Source: Eleusine coracana subsp. coracana
Taxonomy: Eukaryota; Streptophyta; Magnoliopsida; Poales; Poaceae
Direction of reading: 5' to 3'
Assembly (NCBI GenBank): GCA_032690845.1
Contig: CM064417.1
Span: 26,299,833 to 26,363,832 of the forward strand
DNA length: 64,000 nucleotides
This document shows, piece by piece, positions 1 through 12,292 of this stretch (its first letter is position 1; each line of letters opens with the position of its first letter). A program made the position numbers and the translations under genes. A model generated the notes under the pieces. It worked only from the letters and a program-made list of their open reading frames with translations. It searched no databases and was not told where the DNA came from.

Positions 1-143
1 TACATGGATACAGAATGTGGTGCATGTTTCTTGCTAGTTTACCTGATTCAAGCCTTCTATCTATTTTTATTACGGTAATGTGAGCAATGTATTGAGTGTG
101 TTGCTGTACTAAATGCATTACTCTTGTTTTGGTGTTTTAATAG
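1..143 (+). other. Intron of the PRP40-type gene (3' part)
   Basis: AT-rich sequence with no coding similarity, ending in a pyrimidine-rich stretch and the acceptor AG just before the WW exon. I read it as the end of an intron whose donor lies upstream of the window. Confidence 0.75.
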
Positions 144-3100
144 AGGGCAGACGCCTCAACTCAATGGAAGGAATTTACTACACCGGAAGGTCGAAAGTAA
201 GTTCGGACTGGAAATAGTTACCGCTACTAAGATTTTATTATCTGTCAGTGATTCATATTTTTTCATATTCTGACTGTTCTATCATCCCAGATATTATTAC
301 AACAAAATGACAAAGCAATCAAAATGGAGTATCCCTGATGAGTTAAAGGTTTTCTTCTGTCCTTTTGTTATATAACATAGATATTTGTCTAGTTGGCACT
401 ATAATATTGGTACAATTAATTTGTTCTTTTAGATTGCACGTGAACTGGCAGAGAAGGCATCAAACCAACAATCCGACCAAGAAACGGGAACTACTGCTGG
501 TGCCCTTGTTGGATCTGCTTCTGTGGAACCTTCTACTGTACCTGTTAATCAGCCCTCATTGGCTGTTGGCACAATTGCTTCCAGTCCGCTAGATGTATCA
601 ACAAAGTCTGGTCCTCCTGGTGTTGGCCTACCACATAATGTGGACAACACTTCTGTTTCTTCTAATGTTAGCATGCAAAATGGTGGTCCAAGTCCTGCTG
701 CTGCTCCAGTTACATCAAACATTGAAGTTTCATCAGCTACAACAGATGCAGGGACCAGCAGGTTTCTTCATATATTTACTACTACTATTCAATTATTTAT
801 ATTATCTGTTATATATATATATATATTTATTTATATTATCTGAGACTGTTCAAATGCCTTCCAACATGATACATTCTTTGAAACGTGCAGAAATAATAAT
901 GAAAATTCATCTGTAACAAGTGCTGCCGACATAGAAGATGGCACATCTGCTGAAGATTTGGAGGTATGCTTGCTTTCTATAGACTATTAAGCAATTGCTT
1001 TGCCGTTGATTATGCTTTCACATACTATTTTGTAGGAGGCCAAAAAGACCATGCCCGTTGCAGGGAAAATCAATGTCACGCCACTGCAGGAGAAAGCTAG
1101 TGAAGAAGAACCTGTAGTCTATGCCAATAAGTTGGTGAGAATGACTTACAAATAAATAAATTATAAGAATCAGATCCTCATTCTTGAAGGCCCAGTCTCA
1201 TGAATATGTTTTTCACGTATAGGATGCAAAAAATGCATTCAAATCCCTTCTTGAGTCAGTAAATGTTGAGTCCGATTGGACGTGGGACCAGGTATGCAAC
1301 TATAGTTAACTTAATGATAACTAATATATTGTTGATGTGGATCGTCTTGCAGTTCGTGTCAGGGGGATCCTGATCCATATATTGTATACCACTAACATGA
1401 TATTTTTAGGCTATGAGAGTCATTATAAATGACAAGCGATATGGTGCTTTGAAAACTCTTGGAGAGAGAAAGCAAGCTTTCAATGAGGTTTGCCTTTGTT
1501 TCTTATGAATTGCAAGTTCTTTCATAGATTCACTCCTATGGGTCTTCATGGTACATGGTTTGTTAAGGCATTTTATTTCTACAGTACTTGAATCAACGAA
1601 AAAAGATTGAAGCTGAAGAAAAACGGTTTAAGCAGAGGAAAGCACGTGATGATTTCCTCACAATGTTGGAAGTAAGTTATCCTAGCAAGTATACCCTGTT
1701 TGTTTTTGTTTCTCGCTCCATATTGAATGTTTTGTTGTATTTCAGGAATGCAAGGAGCTTACATCATCGACAAGATGGAGGTATTCATCCTTTTCCCTGG
1801 CTATTATTTGGATACAACAACCGGCCCAACTCTTCTACATTTTTCTTTCTTCTATAGAGGTTCATTTTCTTTTGTGATCACTGTGCAGCAAAGCAATACT
1901 CATGTTTGAAGAGGATGAAAGATTCAAAGCTGTTGAGCGTCCAAGGGAGCGTGAAGATCTATTTGAGAACTATATTGTGGAACTACATAAAAAGGTTCTC
2001 TGATTAAACAGTGCCTCGTGACTCTTGGTAGTTGAGGTAGTTCTTATATTGGGCTAGAAAGATTGAAGCCTGCACCCTTGTCTTTGTCCATGGTAGTACT
2101 AGACTAAAGAAAAGAAGCTTACCGACAAATTTGTTGATGGCTTTATATGCTCCAGACACTTAGTAATGTGATATGTTGAATACTCCATCTCCATTGATTA
2201 CGTTTCATTAGAAATTGGTAATTGGAGCATATTCCCTAAGGTTTGCTGCTCACATTCCTAGAACCTTCCAGGAAGGTAAAGTCTAGAGTTAGGATTGGGT
2301 TCAAGAACCTCATGAGTTTCTGATATGATGCGAATTTAACATCATTGTTGTTGCATATTGTTGATTGTGCATTTATTATCATTTATGAAATGATTGTACT
2401 GATACTGATCGTGATCTAATACATACTCTGTTATAGGAAAAAGCCAAGGCTGCTGAAGAACAGAAAAAGCATGTAGCAGAGTACCGTGCGTTCCTAGAAT
2501 CATGTGACTTCATTAAGGTTTATTTCTTTGAGGTTGATAACATTCAGTTAATTAGAGACAAAAGCTCTACAATTGAAAAATCTTTTTAATTGCTGCAGGC
2601 AAATACACAATGGAGAAAAGTTCAAGAACGGCTGGAAGATGATGAACGCTGTTCCCGACTTGAAAAGATTGATCGCTTGGATATTTTTCAAGTTAGTATT
2701 TAACTATGTCAGCTTTTGTCATCGCGGTTCAAGTTCAAATATTATTTTTTATTTATTGCAGGAATACATTAGACATCTGGAGAAAGAAGAGGAAGAACAG
2801 AAGCGAATACAAAAGGTACTACTTCCTCTTACCTCTGTAATTTCTGTTCTTGTAGATGAAAATTAAACTATTGTTCACATGCAGGAGCAAACGAGGAGAC
2901 AAGAGAGGAAAAAACGGGATGAATTTCGCAAAATGTTGGAAGAACATGTCGCTGATGGCACAATTACTGCAAGAACGCGTTGGCGTGATTACTGCACACA
3001 GGTTCATGGAATATTCATTGTCACAAATAAATAGTATACAATTTTTTTCTGATTCTTTAAATTTTTATGATTTCACAGATAAAAGATTCACATGCTTACT

Positions 3101-6100
3101 TAGCAGTGGCCTCAAACACTTCTGGTTCCACTCCAAAAGAACTCTTTGAGGATGTGATGGAGGAGCTTGAGAAACAGGTTATTTCTGAAAATTCTGATTA
3201 TATCCTGGATTTGTCCTATGTACAAGTGATTGTTATTCTGTTGACCTTTACTTCTATGAATGTACGAGTTGCTCCTATTCTTCATCCTAGATTTTTTAAT
3301 TTGTTTGAGTGGCCTGCAAAGTTATCTGGGAAGCATAGGACCAATTATTTCGTTAATCACAGGAACTCAATGTAATCCTATGTACAACTAGTACAGCTGG
3401 TTGTTCTATTGACCTTTACTTTTACACATGTACAAGTTACTCCTATTCTTCATTATATAGTTTTAAATTTGTTTGATGGGCCTACAAAGTTATTTGGGAA
3501 GAATTGAATCAAGTATTTGATTAATCGTAGGAACTCTATATCCACCATTTTGTGGATTAATAAAGGAGTACGCTAGGACTAAAAATGCAGAAAGCTTTAG
3601 CAATTTGTTATTGTAAAGCAGATTTTATTTGTAAGATAATCCTACTATTTGACCTTCATTATCCATCCAAGAAACACTTAGTAAGTACAGTTGGTATTTG
3701 AGGAGCATTTTGAAGCTGACATTATATTTATCAGTCTGATTGGGTATTATATTTATCAGTGAGGTTTTGTGTCTTAGTTCAATAATCCTTCTGTCTTTGT
3801 TTATATATTCTGTCTAATCACATTGTTATAGCCACATTTTTTTGTATGTTAAATTGTTCTGCATTAACTTTTATGGTGCCCTGTGTATAACATATTATGT
3901 CTTAATATTTAAATTTCAGTTGAAGACTAATGGAACGTTCTTAGAGTTGTTATTTATGAAATGATAGAAAGTTAATTCTTTTTACTATGCATGCGTTAAT
4001 TTCTTTATAAAGCTGCATCTTTTGTTTAACTGCATGGACTTATGGTTTCCTGCCACATTTTTATATATTCAGTATCAAGACGACAAGTCTCAGGTGAAGG
4101 AAGCAGTGAAATCTGGAAAGGTATGTCATGTACAGACATGGTCCATGTTCTTTTACTGTGGAAAGTAGTTTTGTTTCGTTTTATCTTTTAATGTATATGT
4201 GGCATGAAGTTTATCATATTTATGGTTTACACCTTTCTCATTTTTTCTAGATTCCTATGACAACCTCATGGACACTAGAGGAATTCCAAACTGCTGTTAT
4301 GAATGATGATGCTTTTAAAGGAATATCCACCATCAACATCAAGGTGTTCTTTCGTTCTGATGAAGATTGATACCTGAATATATGTTGCACTATAATCAGA
4401 TACAGTTTTAATTTGCTGACTTGGTTGCAGATTATTTATGATGATCAAATTGAAAGGCTCAGGGAGAAGGAGCAAAAGGAGGCTAAGAAGCGCCAGAGAT
4501 TGGGTGAAAATTTTTCTGATCTTTTGTATTCAATCAAGGTATTGTCGCTTTGGCTTATTTGATATTTGAGTTTGCAACAGCTACCCTACTACGTTGTTAT
4601 GGTTCTTGTGATGTTTGATAAGTTGTTAATACCAAACTTTGTCAGAGAACCATTGACTATGGATTTTATCCTTAGCCGATTGGACTCACTTATGCTTTTG
4701 TATTTGAAAGTTTGTTTGCCTGAACATATAATTGCGGGGAAAACATATCTTGTTAAGCAATACTTAGTGGGACCATGTTAAAAAAAATGGGTGGCTTCCA
4801 GCAAGTCAGAATGCTTTCTATTTGACCAATGTATGTTTTGCTTGCAATAATGTGCATATTGGTCCAGTTTTCTTTGGTTCCTATGAGGCTGGTGAGATAG
4901 TATTATTCTGAATATCTTATTCTTCTGATTTTATTTATTTGTGTTTCAATTGTTATAGGAGATATCGGCTTCTGCGACATGGGATGATTCTAAGCAACTA
5001 TTTGAAGACAGCCAAGAATTTAGGTACTCGCAATCCTGAAGCATATAACAGCACTTTAAAATACTATCTGGATTCTCTTATTTAAAATACTATATGGATT
5101 CTCTTAATTGATTGATGTCATACTACCTGGTTACCTGGTTAAACTCAAAACTTGTTGATGTTTTGTCAGTCTGAGTTCAAAACTATTTTTTAAACTAGTT
5201 TCGGTTGTTTGCAAGTATAATAAGCATAGTTTGACTCTAGTGATACGATCCAATTGCTTCTGGCAACAGGCCAGACAGATTCGATTTGTCCTTGAAAATG
5301 CAATTTAGGTTTTCTTTCTGGTAGAGAAAAAACTGTTTAGATCTAGGGTTTTGTTGTTGACCTGCACACTAGTGGATTTTTCCTCTTAAATATTATCTGA
5401 TATAGTTATCCGTGAATCCCGCTTATGTGATGAGTTTGGGTCCTGATATAAGTGATATTGAGTGTCCAATGCAATATTCATTGAGTCCGAGCCAAGCAAT
5501 GATTTGGACTGTCTAGCTGTCTTGCAAAACATTATTTGGGCCTAGAACTGAACTTGAGCAATGCAAGGATATCTCAAAAGTTTTCTTGGATATCTCTGTA
5601 TGGCTGGTCTTGAATGTTTACTTGTTATTTTGTTTTACTATTTGTTAATTTCAGGATAGGGAATCATTCTTGTTCATCTATTGAATTTGTTTCATTAGGG
5701 CCTTGGACAGTGAGACTTACGCTAAAGAACTTTTTGAAGAGTGTGTTGTCCACCTGAAAGAAAGGTTAAAGGAAAAGGAACGACTGAGGGAGGAAGAAAA
5801 GGTAATGGCTATAATTTATGGCTTCTATACATTGTATTTTATTCATTGAATTCGTATTATAGAAATAATAACAAAATGGAATTAATTATTTTGTGAGTTC
5901 ATGTTCAATAAGAATGGATCATTTCCACACATCTACACTTGAATTAAATTTGATTGAAGATGGTGCAAGACTAACTTTAAATTTATTAACACCTTCTATA
6001 CATTGTATTTTATTCATTGAATTCGTATTATAGAAATAATAACAAAATGGAATTATCTATTTTGTGAGTTCATGTTCAGTAAGAATGGATCAGTTCCACA

Positions 6101-8310
6101 CATGTACACTTGAATTAAATTTGATTGAAGATGGTGCAAGACTAACTTTAAATTTATTAACACATGTATAAAAGGAGCTAATATTTTGTTATCCATTACT
6201 TGTGGTACCAGTGGCATTTGATTCTCCTTGGTCAGTTGTTTCTTAGTTGTATGTTTCCAGCTTTTATTATTTCAATCTCTTATATATGAAGTTTTACTCT
6301 CGTTAGGCAAAAAAGGAGAAAGAGCGGGAAGAGAAGGAGAGGAAGAAAGAGAAAGAAAGGAAGGAGAAAGACCGCAAAGAAAAAGAAAGAGACCGGGAGA
6401 AGGAAAGAGAAAAGGAGAAAGGAAAGGATCGATCAAGAAGAGATGAAATGGAGACTGATGGTGCTGATGTGGACACTCATAGTTCAAAAGATAAGAGAAG
6501 GGAGAAAGATAAAGAAAAGAAGCATAAGAGACGCCACCATGACACAGATGATGTTAGCTCTGAAAGGGATGATAGGGATGACTCAAAGAGGTCTCGGAGG
6601 CATAGCAGTGATCGCAAGAAATCTAGGAAGGTATAACATTTGTCATTCTGTGCAAATCAAGCTAAACATTGGGGATCTGGCTCTGATTTGATGTTATATC
6701 GTTCAAACCACCTTTGGTGCTAAGACTATACAGTAGTGCATCTGTGACTTCTCTGTGTTAGTGCCAATATGTCAACAGACCTTGCCGCAACCATCCAAGA
6801 CCCTCCCTTTCCGGTCTTCACCTAATTTAAATGCCTTTCTGTTTCCTGGTTGTGTTATTGGAGACATAACATGCTTTCTGTTTTCTTGTGATATATTGTA
6901 TAACTACCGGGACTTTTGGTAATGCTGTTGTTGTTATTGCTAATTTCATTTATATTTACTACTGGGACATACTATCTGTTTTTGTTTATACTTTATATTT
7001 GCTATATGATGTTTCTAGAAGGGGAAATTACTGTTGTGTGGCTGTCAGATTAGAATTGGCCGACCCATCTGTGAAATATTTTAGTATTAGTAATTATAAC
7101 ATTTTTTGCCTGAAAATGTTTATTGATTCTACTACTAGGGTGTCTACACGGAATACTGACTACACCTACCTGTTTTGGTATTATTGACGAAATAGGCCAA
7201 AAGATAGCTGATTAGGATATTTTGTGTCTCTTAGACGGGCTATTGAAAGAATAATTTCTGCAGTTTTCTGAGAACATTATCCACAGGAGTATTTTCAACA
7301 ACTATTAAAATGGGCAAATGGCTTTAGGACACTCTGCAATAATTGACCCATTATTCTGAATGGATTATTGTGTTGTTTTTATTGTGTAATGCCTTTTTTT
7401 TTATTGTTAGATTCTCTTACAGTTAAAGTATATCTATCATATGGGTTAAAAATAACATTGCAAGGAAGCTTGTCGATTATTCATTAACTTGATTCATGGA
7501 AGTAGAGTACCTACTTGGCTCAAATATTTTGGATCTTATTAGGCTACATAGTTCTAGTTAAATTACATGGATCATATGGGTTAAAAATAGCATGGCAAGG
7601 AAGCTTGTCAATTATTCATTAACTTAATCAATCGAAGTAGAGTACCTATTTGGCTCAAATATTTTGGATCTTGTTGGGCTACAATCCATATTGTGATACA
7701 ATCTGCAGATTAAGGACCTTTTGTGTAATTTTTGTTAATTATATTATTTTGTAGAGCTAAGGAAGAGATGGTATGAGAAACATCAGTTTCAATAAATGAG
7801 ATTCTGGCTCTTTTGGTGATTGCATGTTACTTTTATTCTTGTTTCAAATTTGGACTCTGATGACTGTAAATGTTGTTTATTCATTGTTGCCAATTTCAAG
7901 TTCCCAAAAATTTGAAAGGAATTTGAAGTGTGGTCCGCTACCATCACACATCCAGGGTGCATGTACCGTGTTTTCGAACATAGAACTACAAGTACCATAG
8001 GTGATTAGTGTAACCTCACAATGCATCCTAATTTACAATAATGCTGACAATAATAACAGCCAATATGTAATTGTATCATCCCACTTGTCTTCTGCAGTCT
8101 TGATAAGTCTTTTCAAATATTACCATGGTTCAATAATATGCTCAAGCATGTAAACATATGTGATTCTCATTCATGCAGCATACACATGCTTCAGACTCAG
8201 ATAGTGAAAATCGGCACAAAAGACATAAAAAGGATCGAGATAGTTCACGGCGAAGTGGTGCGCATGAGCTTGAAGATGGTGAACTTGGAGAGGATGGGGA
8301 GGTCCATTAG
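144..8310 (+). CDS. PRP40: PRP40-type pre-mRNA-processing factor, 3' part (WW and FF domains)
   Basis: Spliced gene, 5' end outside the window. Exons read by eye with GT/AG borders and kept frame: 144-196, 291-348, 433-761, 891-963, 1036-1134, 1223-1291, 1410-1487, 1585-1671, 1746-1780, 1889-1994, 2437-2517, 2599-2691, 2762-2815, 2885-3001, 3079-3177, 4073-4120, 4251-4343, 4431-4538, 4959-5023, 5699-5801, 6307-6630, 8179-8310 (stop TAG). They give about 767 residues. The first two exons encode a WW domain (W..FTTPEGRKYYYNK..W..P), normally the second of two in PRP40. After a Ser/Pro/Thr-rich linker come five FF domains (about residues 195-600), then a Lys/Glu/Arg-rich tail with Arg-Ser and Arg-His stretches ending GELGEDGEVH. 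PRP40 proteins are known to join the U1 snRNP, bridge the 5' splice site to branch-point factors and bind the RNA polymerase II tail through WW/FF domains. No stop or frameshift was found. The first acceptor could also be placed at 151, but 144 keeps the expected residues before the WW domain. Confidence 0.93.
3214..3545 (+). repeat. Tandem duplication in a PRP40 intron
   Basis: Two diverged direct copies lie side by side in the intron 3178-4072. Copy 1 runs about 3214-3370 and copy 2 about 3376-3540, offset 162-168 bp. Both start TCCTATGTACAA and share the blocks TTGACCTTTACTT, TCCTATTCTTCAT, GGGAAG and AGGAACTC. No terminal inverted repeats are visible, so this looks like a local segmental duplication, not a transposon. 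Confidence 0.75.
5823..6163 (+). repeat. 171-bp tandem duplication in a PRP40 intron
   Basis: Two head-to-tail copies, 5823-5993 and 5994-6163, period 171 bp, differing at only a handful of positions. Both begin TTCTATACATTGTATTTTAT and end near TTTATTAACAC. The intron (5802-6306) separates the FF5 exon from the charged-tail exon. The close match indicates a young duplication. Confidence 0.92.
7437..7683 (+). repeat. 135-bp-period tandem duplication in a PRP40 intron
   Basis: Copies at about 7437-7549 and 7572-7683 share TCATATGGGTTAAAAATA, GGAAGCTTGTC, GAAGTAGAGTACCTA and CTCAAATATTTTGGATCTT. They sit in the last and largest intron (6631-8178). Divergence is greater than in the 171-bp repeat, so it is probably an older event. 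The rest of this 1.5-kb intron shows no gene or recognisable transposon ends. Confidence 0.85.
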
Positions 8311-9505
8311 TCTAACCTTTTGCTGCCACGATTGTTAGTACTTACTGCTCCTTGTCATGTTCTCCATTGTTAGTATTTTGTTTCCTATGGCAAAAAGTGC
8401 CTCTTCTTAATAATACAGTGTTATAATTAGTGAAGTTAGTTCTACGTATTCTGAAATTTATCAATTACTGTCTACTTTGTGATGTAGAATATTGCTATTT
8501 CCTTCCTGTGATGTAAACATATGAGATTTTTTTTGTCAATTACACATGTCCTGGAAAAGGTAACGCTTTTAACCTTGTAGTTTTGTTTCTTCATGTGGTT
8601 GGTATGTCTTGGTTTTGGTTGGCGTGAGTGAATATTAACTTTTTGTTGTCTGGACGTGCAAAATGAAGCTGTGTATTTTTTTAGTGTTATCAAACTTCTT
8701 TTGTTGCCTTAGACACATTTCTTTCTCTACCTTTTTCCTTTTGTTCTTTTCTGTGTTGTACAGGGGCACAGGAGTGCTTAAAAAGTGTGAATTTCGCTTA
8801 AATGTCCTTTAGAGGTTTGGTTGGATATGCTGCATATTTTATAGCTATAATAACCATTGACTTTCTCAGCTTAGTTGATTTATTGTCTCTTGTTGAAGCT
8901 GATAACTGACATTTTTGTTCTGAACTGTTGTAACTGACAATTTTGACTGAACATCAAAAGCGGGGCACCTTGCCTTGGAGCTTGGCAGCTGTTTATTGCT
9001 GCTGCCATTTGTGACACAGCTGCAGGGGCATGATAATTGCAACACCGTCAGCAAAAGCGGGGCACCTTCTTGATGGTCTTCTGCTGCAGATGTTCAAACT
9101 CTGGCAAGTTTTGCATCCCTTCTGTAGCCGGCAGTCTGTTACATATGGTGCTTTACGACAAGGCAACATATTGATGTTACTCTGTTCGTGACAAGTCTGT
9201 TACATATGGTGCTTTGCGAATGGATGTACTTTTGGACAAGGATGCTGAGCATGTCAGGAAGTTAATGCTATTTGTTGTGGAGCATTTGATTTAGTTGCAA
9301 CTGTCTGATGTTAGTTGATGTTGGAAAGTGAAGCTTGTGCTGTAATTACGGTATTCATTTGCCTGTCTTATTCTGTGCTTTGTGCTCCTAATGCATATGT
9401 ACTTGTACTATCAGACGCATACATCTTGTGACGGAGCATTTCATAACGTATTCTTACAGTGTTAGTGTCTGCGATGCGAGTGTTTATGAAAGTGGTTTAC
9501 TTTGG
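8311..9505 (+). other. 3' flank and probable 3' UTR of the PRP40-type gene
   Basis: No ORF with recognisable similarity. The region begins after the PRP40 stop and probably holds the 3' UTR, but I see no canonical AATAAA that clearly marks the end. Two short direct repeats occur: AAAGCGGGGCACCTT near 8957 and 9053, and AGTCTGTTACATATGGTGCTT near 9131 and 9193. Confidence 0.5.
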
Positions 9506-10394
9506 TGTCACATCCGGTTTTAAGTTCAAAACAGAATGCAAAACTGTGTCAGGATCAAGTTTAGGATTAAGTTTCTAGGGACAAAAGTGAAATAAACAGT
9601 TAAATCAATGTCATTATTATAATTACATTGTATCATATCATTATTATATAGTTTGGATTACATGAAGAAAAATAAAAGACAGTGAAAGACTTCATAATGC
9701 CACATGTAGTCAACCGGGGTTGCACTCTTATTCATAGTAGTCCTCGTCGATGTAGTTCATCTTGTCATCGTCTTTTGAGCAAAAGAATAATAGCAGCAAT
9801 GATATAGTAAAACTAAAATGTGTGAGTACATAAAGTACTTAGTAAGTGGAGGAAAGTAATGACATACAGGTTAAAAACAAGAATAGGCTTAACACATGTT
9901 TATTGCACTACGCGTTCTTAGCCTATGACTCTAATTATATAAGTATCCTATTAACTAGGTGAAAGTAGTCCAATAGTTTAACCATCTATCCAACATTATT
10001 GGTTGCCCATCGATAGCAAATCTATAAGTTACCCACTCACATCAGAACACTGCAGGTTACCCACCTACAACACCTATGATTTTGGAGCTTCACAAGGAGC
10101 AATGGAGCCAATCTATCCAAAAGAAACTAGGACATTTTGTGATTTTGACCTAAGGAGAAAAAACTTAGGGCCAAGTTCATACCTAGGGCAAAACAACAGA
10201 AGAAATCGATGGAGATCCTGGAACTTCCGTGGGGGAGGAACCAAATCTCCACCACTCCGATCAAATTCGTTGGGTGAAGCTCCAAAACGCCATGAATCGC
10301 CCTCTAGGGCTTGAGGAGAGGAGAGAGGGGAAAAGAAAAGAGTGGCCGGTTGGTTTGGGAGGAAAGAGCCCGTCGAGCCCTTAAACCTAGGAGT
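9506..10394 (-). repeat. Fragment resembling a large non-coding LTR
   Basis: Begins TGTCACATCCGG directly after the gene flank. It contains an AT-rich segment, a stretch of short island-like motifs, and a purine-rich block (about 10311-10380) followed by a segment ending in CCCTTAAACCT. The same order of motifs is seen, in the same orientation, in the 3.7-kb solo LTR at 39913-43595 (compare 42740-42840), although bases have diverged. I therefore read it as a relative of that LTR. No coding capacity, and no second boundary or target duplication could be fixed. Confidence 0.4.
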
Positions 10395-10794
10395 GGCGGA
10401 AGTTCCGTCATTGTGTGACGGAAGTTCTGCCGCTCTCGGGTTTGGGCAGACATAACGAATTGAAATTCATGGAAGTTTCAACATAACTTCCGTGACCCTC
10501 AGGTTTCACAGACCGAGCACGACGAAAGTTCCATCAAGGAGCGATGGAAGTTCCATCGTTCTCTGTGTTAAACAGAAAAACTGTTCTCCAACTCTGAAGT
10601 TTTGGATACGAAAGTAGTCGATGATATAGGGCTTGTTTCAACTTGTGAATAGCTACAATCAACTAATCAAACTTATATTCATAAGTGTCAACAATATGAT
10701 CTAATGATCAAAGTTTTTGTTTGAAAACAAAGACATGATCAAATTTTGAAGAGTTTTATTTTCAAAGCAATTTTGCATGAACATCACTACACCA
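10395..10794 (-). repeat. Probable 3' LTR remnant of copia-1, with palindromic motifs
   Basis: Contains several degenerate copies of the motif (T)GACGGAA-N-TTCCGTC(A), spaced as in the 5' LTR at 15903-17358: paired motifs followed by CTCTCGGG, then by CTCTG. The end CTACACCA at 10794 matches the end of the 5' LTR at 17358. The rest of the 5' LTR has no counterpart here, so the remnant is short or recombinant. No clear polypurine tract lies between the pol stop and this end. Confidence 0.45.
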
Positions 10795-10810
10795 AACAAT
10801 ATACAAGGTT

Positions 10811-12116
10811 CTACTCCACATTGGATGAATCCAAGATATTTAGCTCACTCCTAAGCACACAAAACCACTTCTCATCTAAGGGCTTGGTAAAGATATCAGC
10901 TAGTTGTTTATCAGTTCTAACATAGCTAATCTTAATATCCCCCTTGATTGAATGATCTCTCAAGAAGTGATGTCGGATATCTATATGCTTAGTCCTATTA
11001 TGATCAATGGGGTTATATGCAATCATGATGGCACTCTCATTGTCACATAGGAGGGGAACTTTGGTCATAGTGTATCCAAAGTCCTTTAGAGTTTGTCACA
11101 TCCAAAGTCGTTGAGCACAATAACTTCCGGCTGCTATATACTCCGCTTCGGCTGATAGGGCAACAGAATTTTGTTTCTTGGATGATCATGACACAAGGGA
11201 TCTACCGAAGAATTGGAAAGTCCCGGAGGAACTCTTCCTATCCACTTTACATCCGACGTAGTCGGCATCGGAATAACCGACTAACTTGAACTTGGAACCC
11301 TTTGGATACCACAATTCTAGGTTGGGTGTGTGAACTAAATATTTTAAGATTCTTTTTACAGCCACTAAGTGACTTTCCTTTGGAGCCGCTTGAAACCTTG
11401 CACACATGCACACACTTAGCATGATATCGGGTCTAGATGCACAAAGATAAAGCAAAGAACCAATCATGGATCAATATACCTTTTGATCCACGAGCTTACC
11501 GTTTACATCTAGTCCGAGGTGTCCATTTGTATTCATGGGAGTCTTGTTTGGCTTTGCATGCTCCATGTCAAACTTCTTGAGTATGTCTTGAGTGTACTTG
11601 GTTTGACTTATGAATGTTACTTCTTCAAGTTGCTTGACTTGAAAACATAGAAAAAACTTCAACTCCCCCATCATGGACATCTCAAATTTTCTAGTCATAA
11701 TCTTGACGAACTCATCACAAAAAGATTGATTAGTAGAACCAAATATAATATCATCGACATATATTTGGCACACAAATAGATCATTATCAACTTTTTTTTG
11801 TGAAAAGAGTAGGACCAGCCTTGCCAATTGTGAAGCCTTTGTTGATCAAGTATGCGTTGAGGTGTTCATACCAAGCTCGAGGAGCTTGTTTGAGGCCGTA
11901 GAGAGCTTTGTGAAGCTTGTAGACATGATTTGGCTTCTTTGGGTCTTCAAACCTCGGAGGTTGTTGAACATGCACCTCCTCTTGAATGGGGCCATTAAGA
12001 AATGCACTTTTCACGTCCATTTGAAAAAGCTTAAAGTCATAGTGAGTAACATAGGCAAGTAAAATTTGAATTGACTCAAGCCTAGCTACGGGTGCATAAG
12101 TTTCACCAAAGTCCAA
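10811..12116 (-). pseudogene. copia-1 reverse transcriptase and RNase H, broken
   Basis: Read from 12116 down. The RT start has GETYAPVARLESIQILLAY, the DVKSAFLNG block and YGLKQAPRAWYEHL. The frame then changes near 11825 and continues with the catalytic YVDDIIFGS motif (about 11750-11775) and MSMMGELKFFL. Stops follow near 11470 and 11186. RNase H pieces include YSDADYVGCKVDRKS and, at the end, ADIFTKPLD with SELNILDSSNVE before the stop at 10811. In Ty1/copia elements RT copies RNA to DNA in virus-like particles and RNase H removes the RNA strand. Interrupted, so not functional as it stands. Confidence 0.9.
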
Positions 12117-12292
12117 ACCTTTAACTTATGAGTAACCTTTTGCAACAAGTCTTGCTTTGTTTCTCACCACCACACCATACTCATGTTGCGGAACACCCAT
12201 TTTGTACCTACAACATTTTGCTTGGGTGTTTGCACCAATAACCACACCTTGTTTCTTTCAAAGTTATTCAACTCTTCTTGCATGGCCATCAC

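Noticed and set aside
806..836. (TA)n run in a PRP40 intron
   Set aside because: Short simple repeat, common in plant introns; no further structure.
5200..5690. Possible MITE or SINE in the intron 5024-5698
   Set aside because: No terminal inverted repeats, TA duplication or A-tail could be found by eye.
6228..6487. Frames in other phases over the PRP40 charged-tail exon
   Set aside because: They overlap the purine-rich exon 6307-6630, whose correct phase is fixed by splice sites on both sides.
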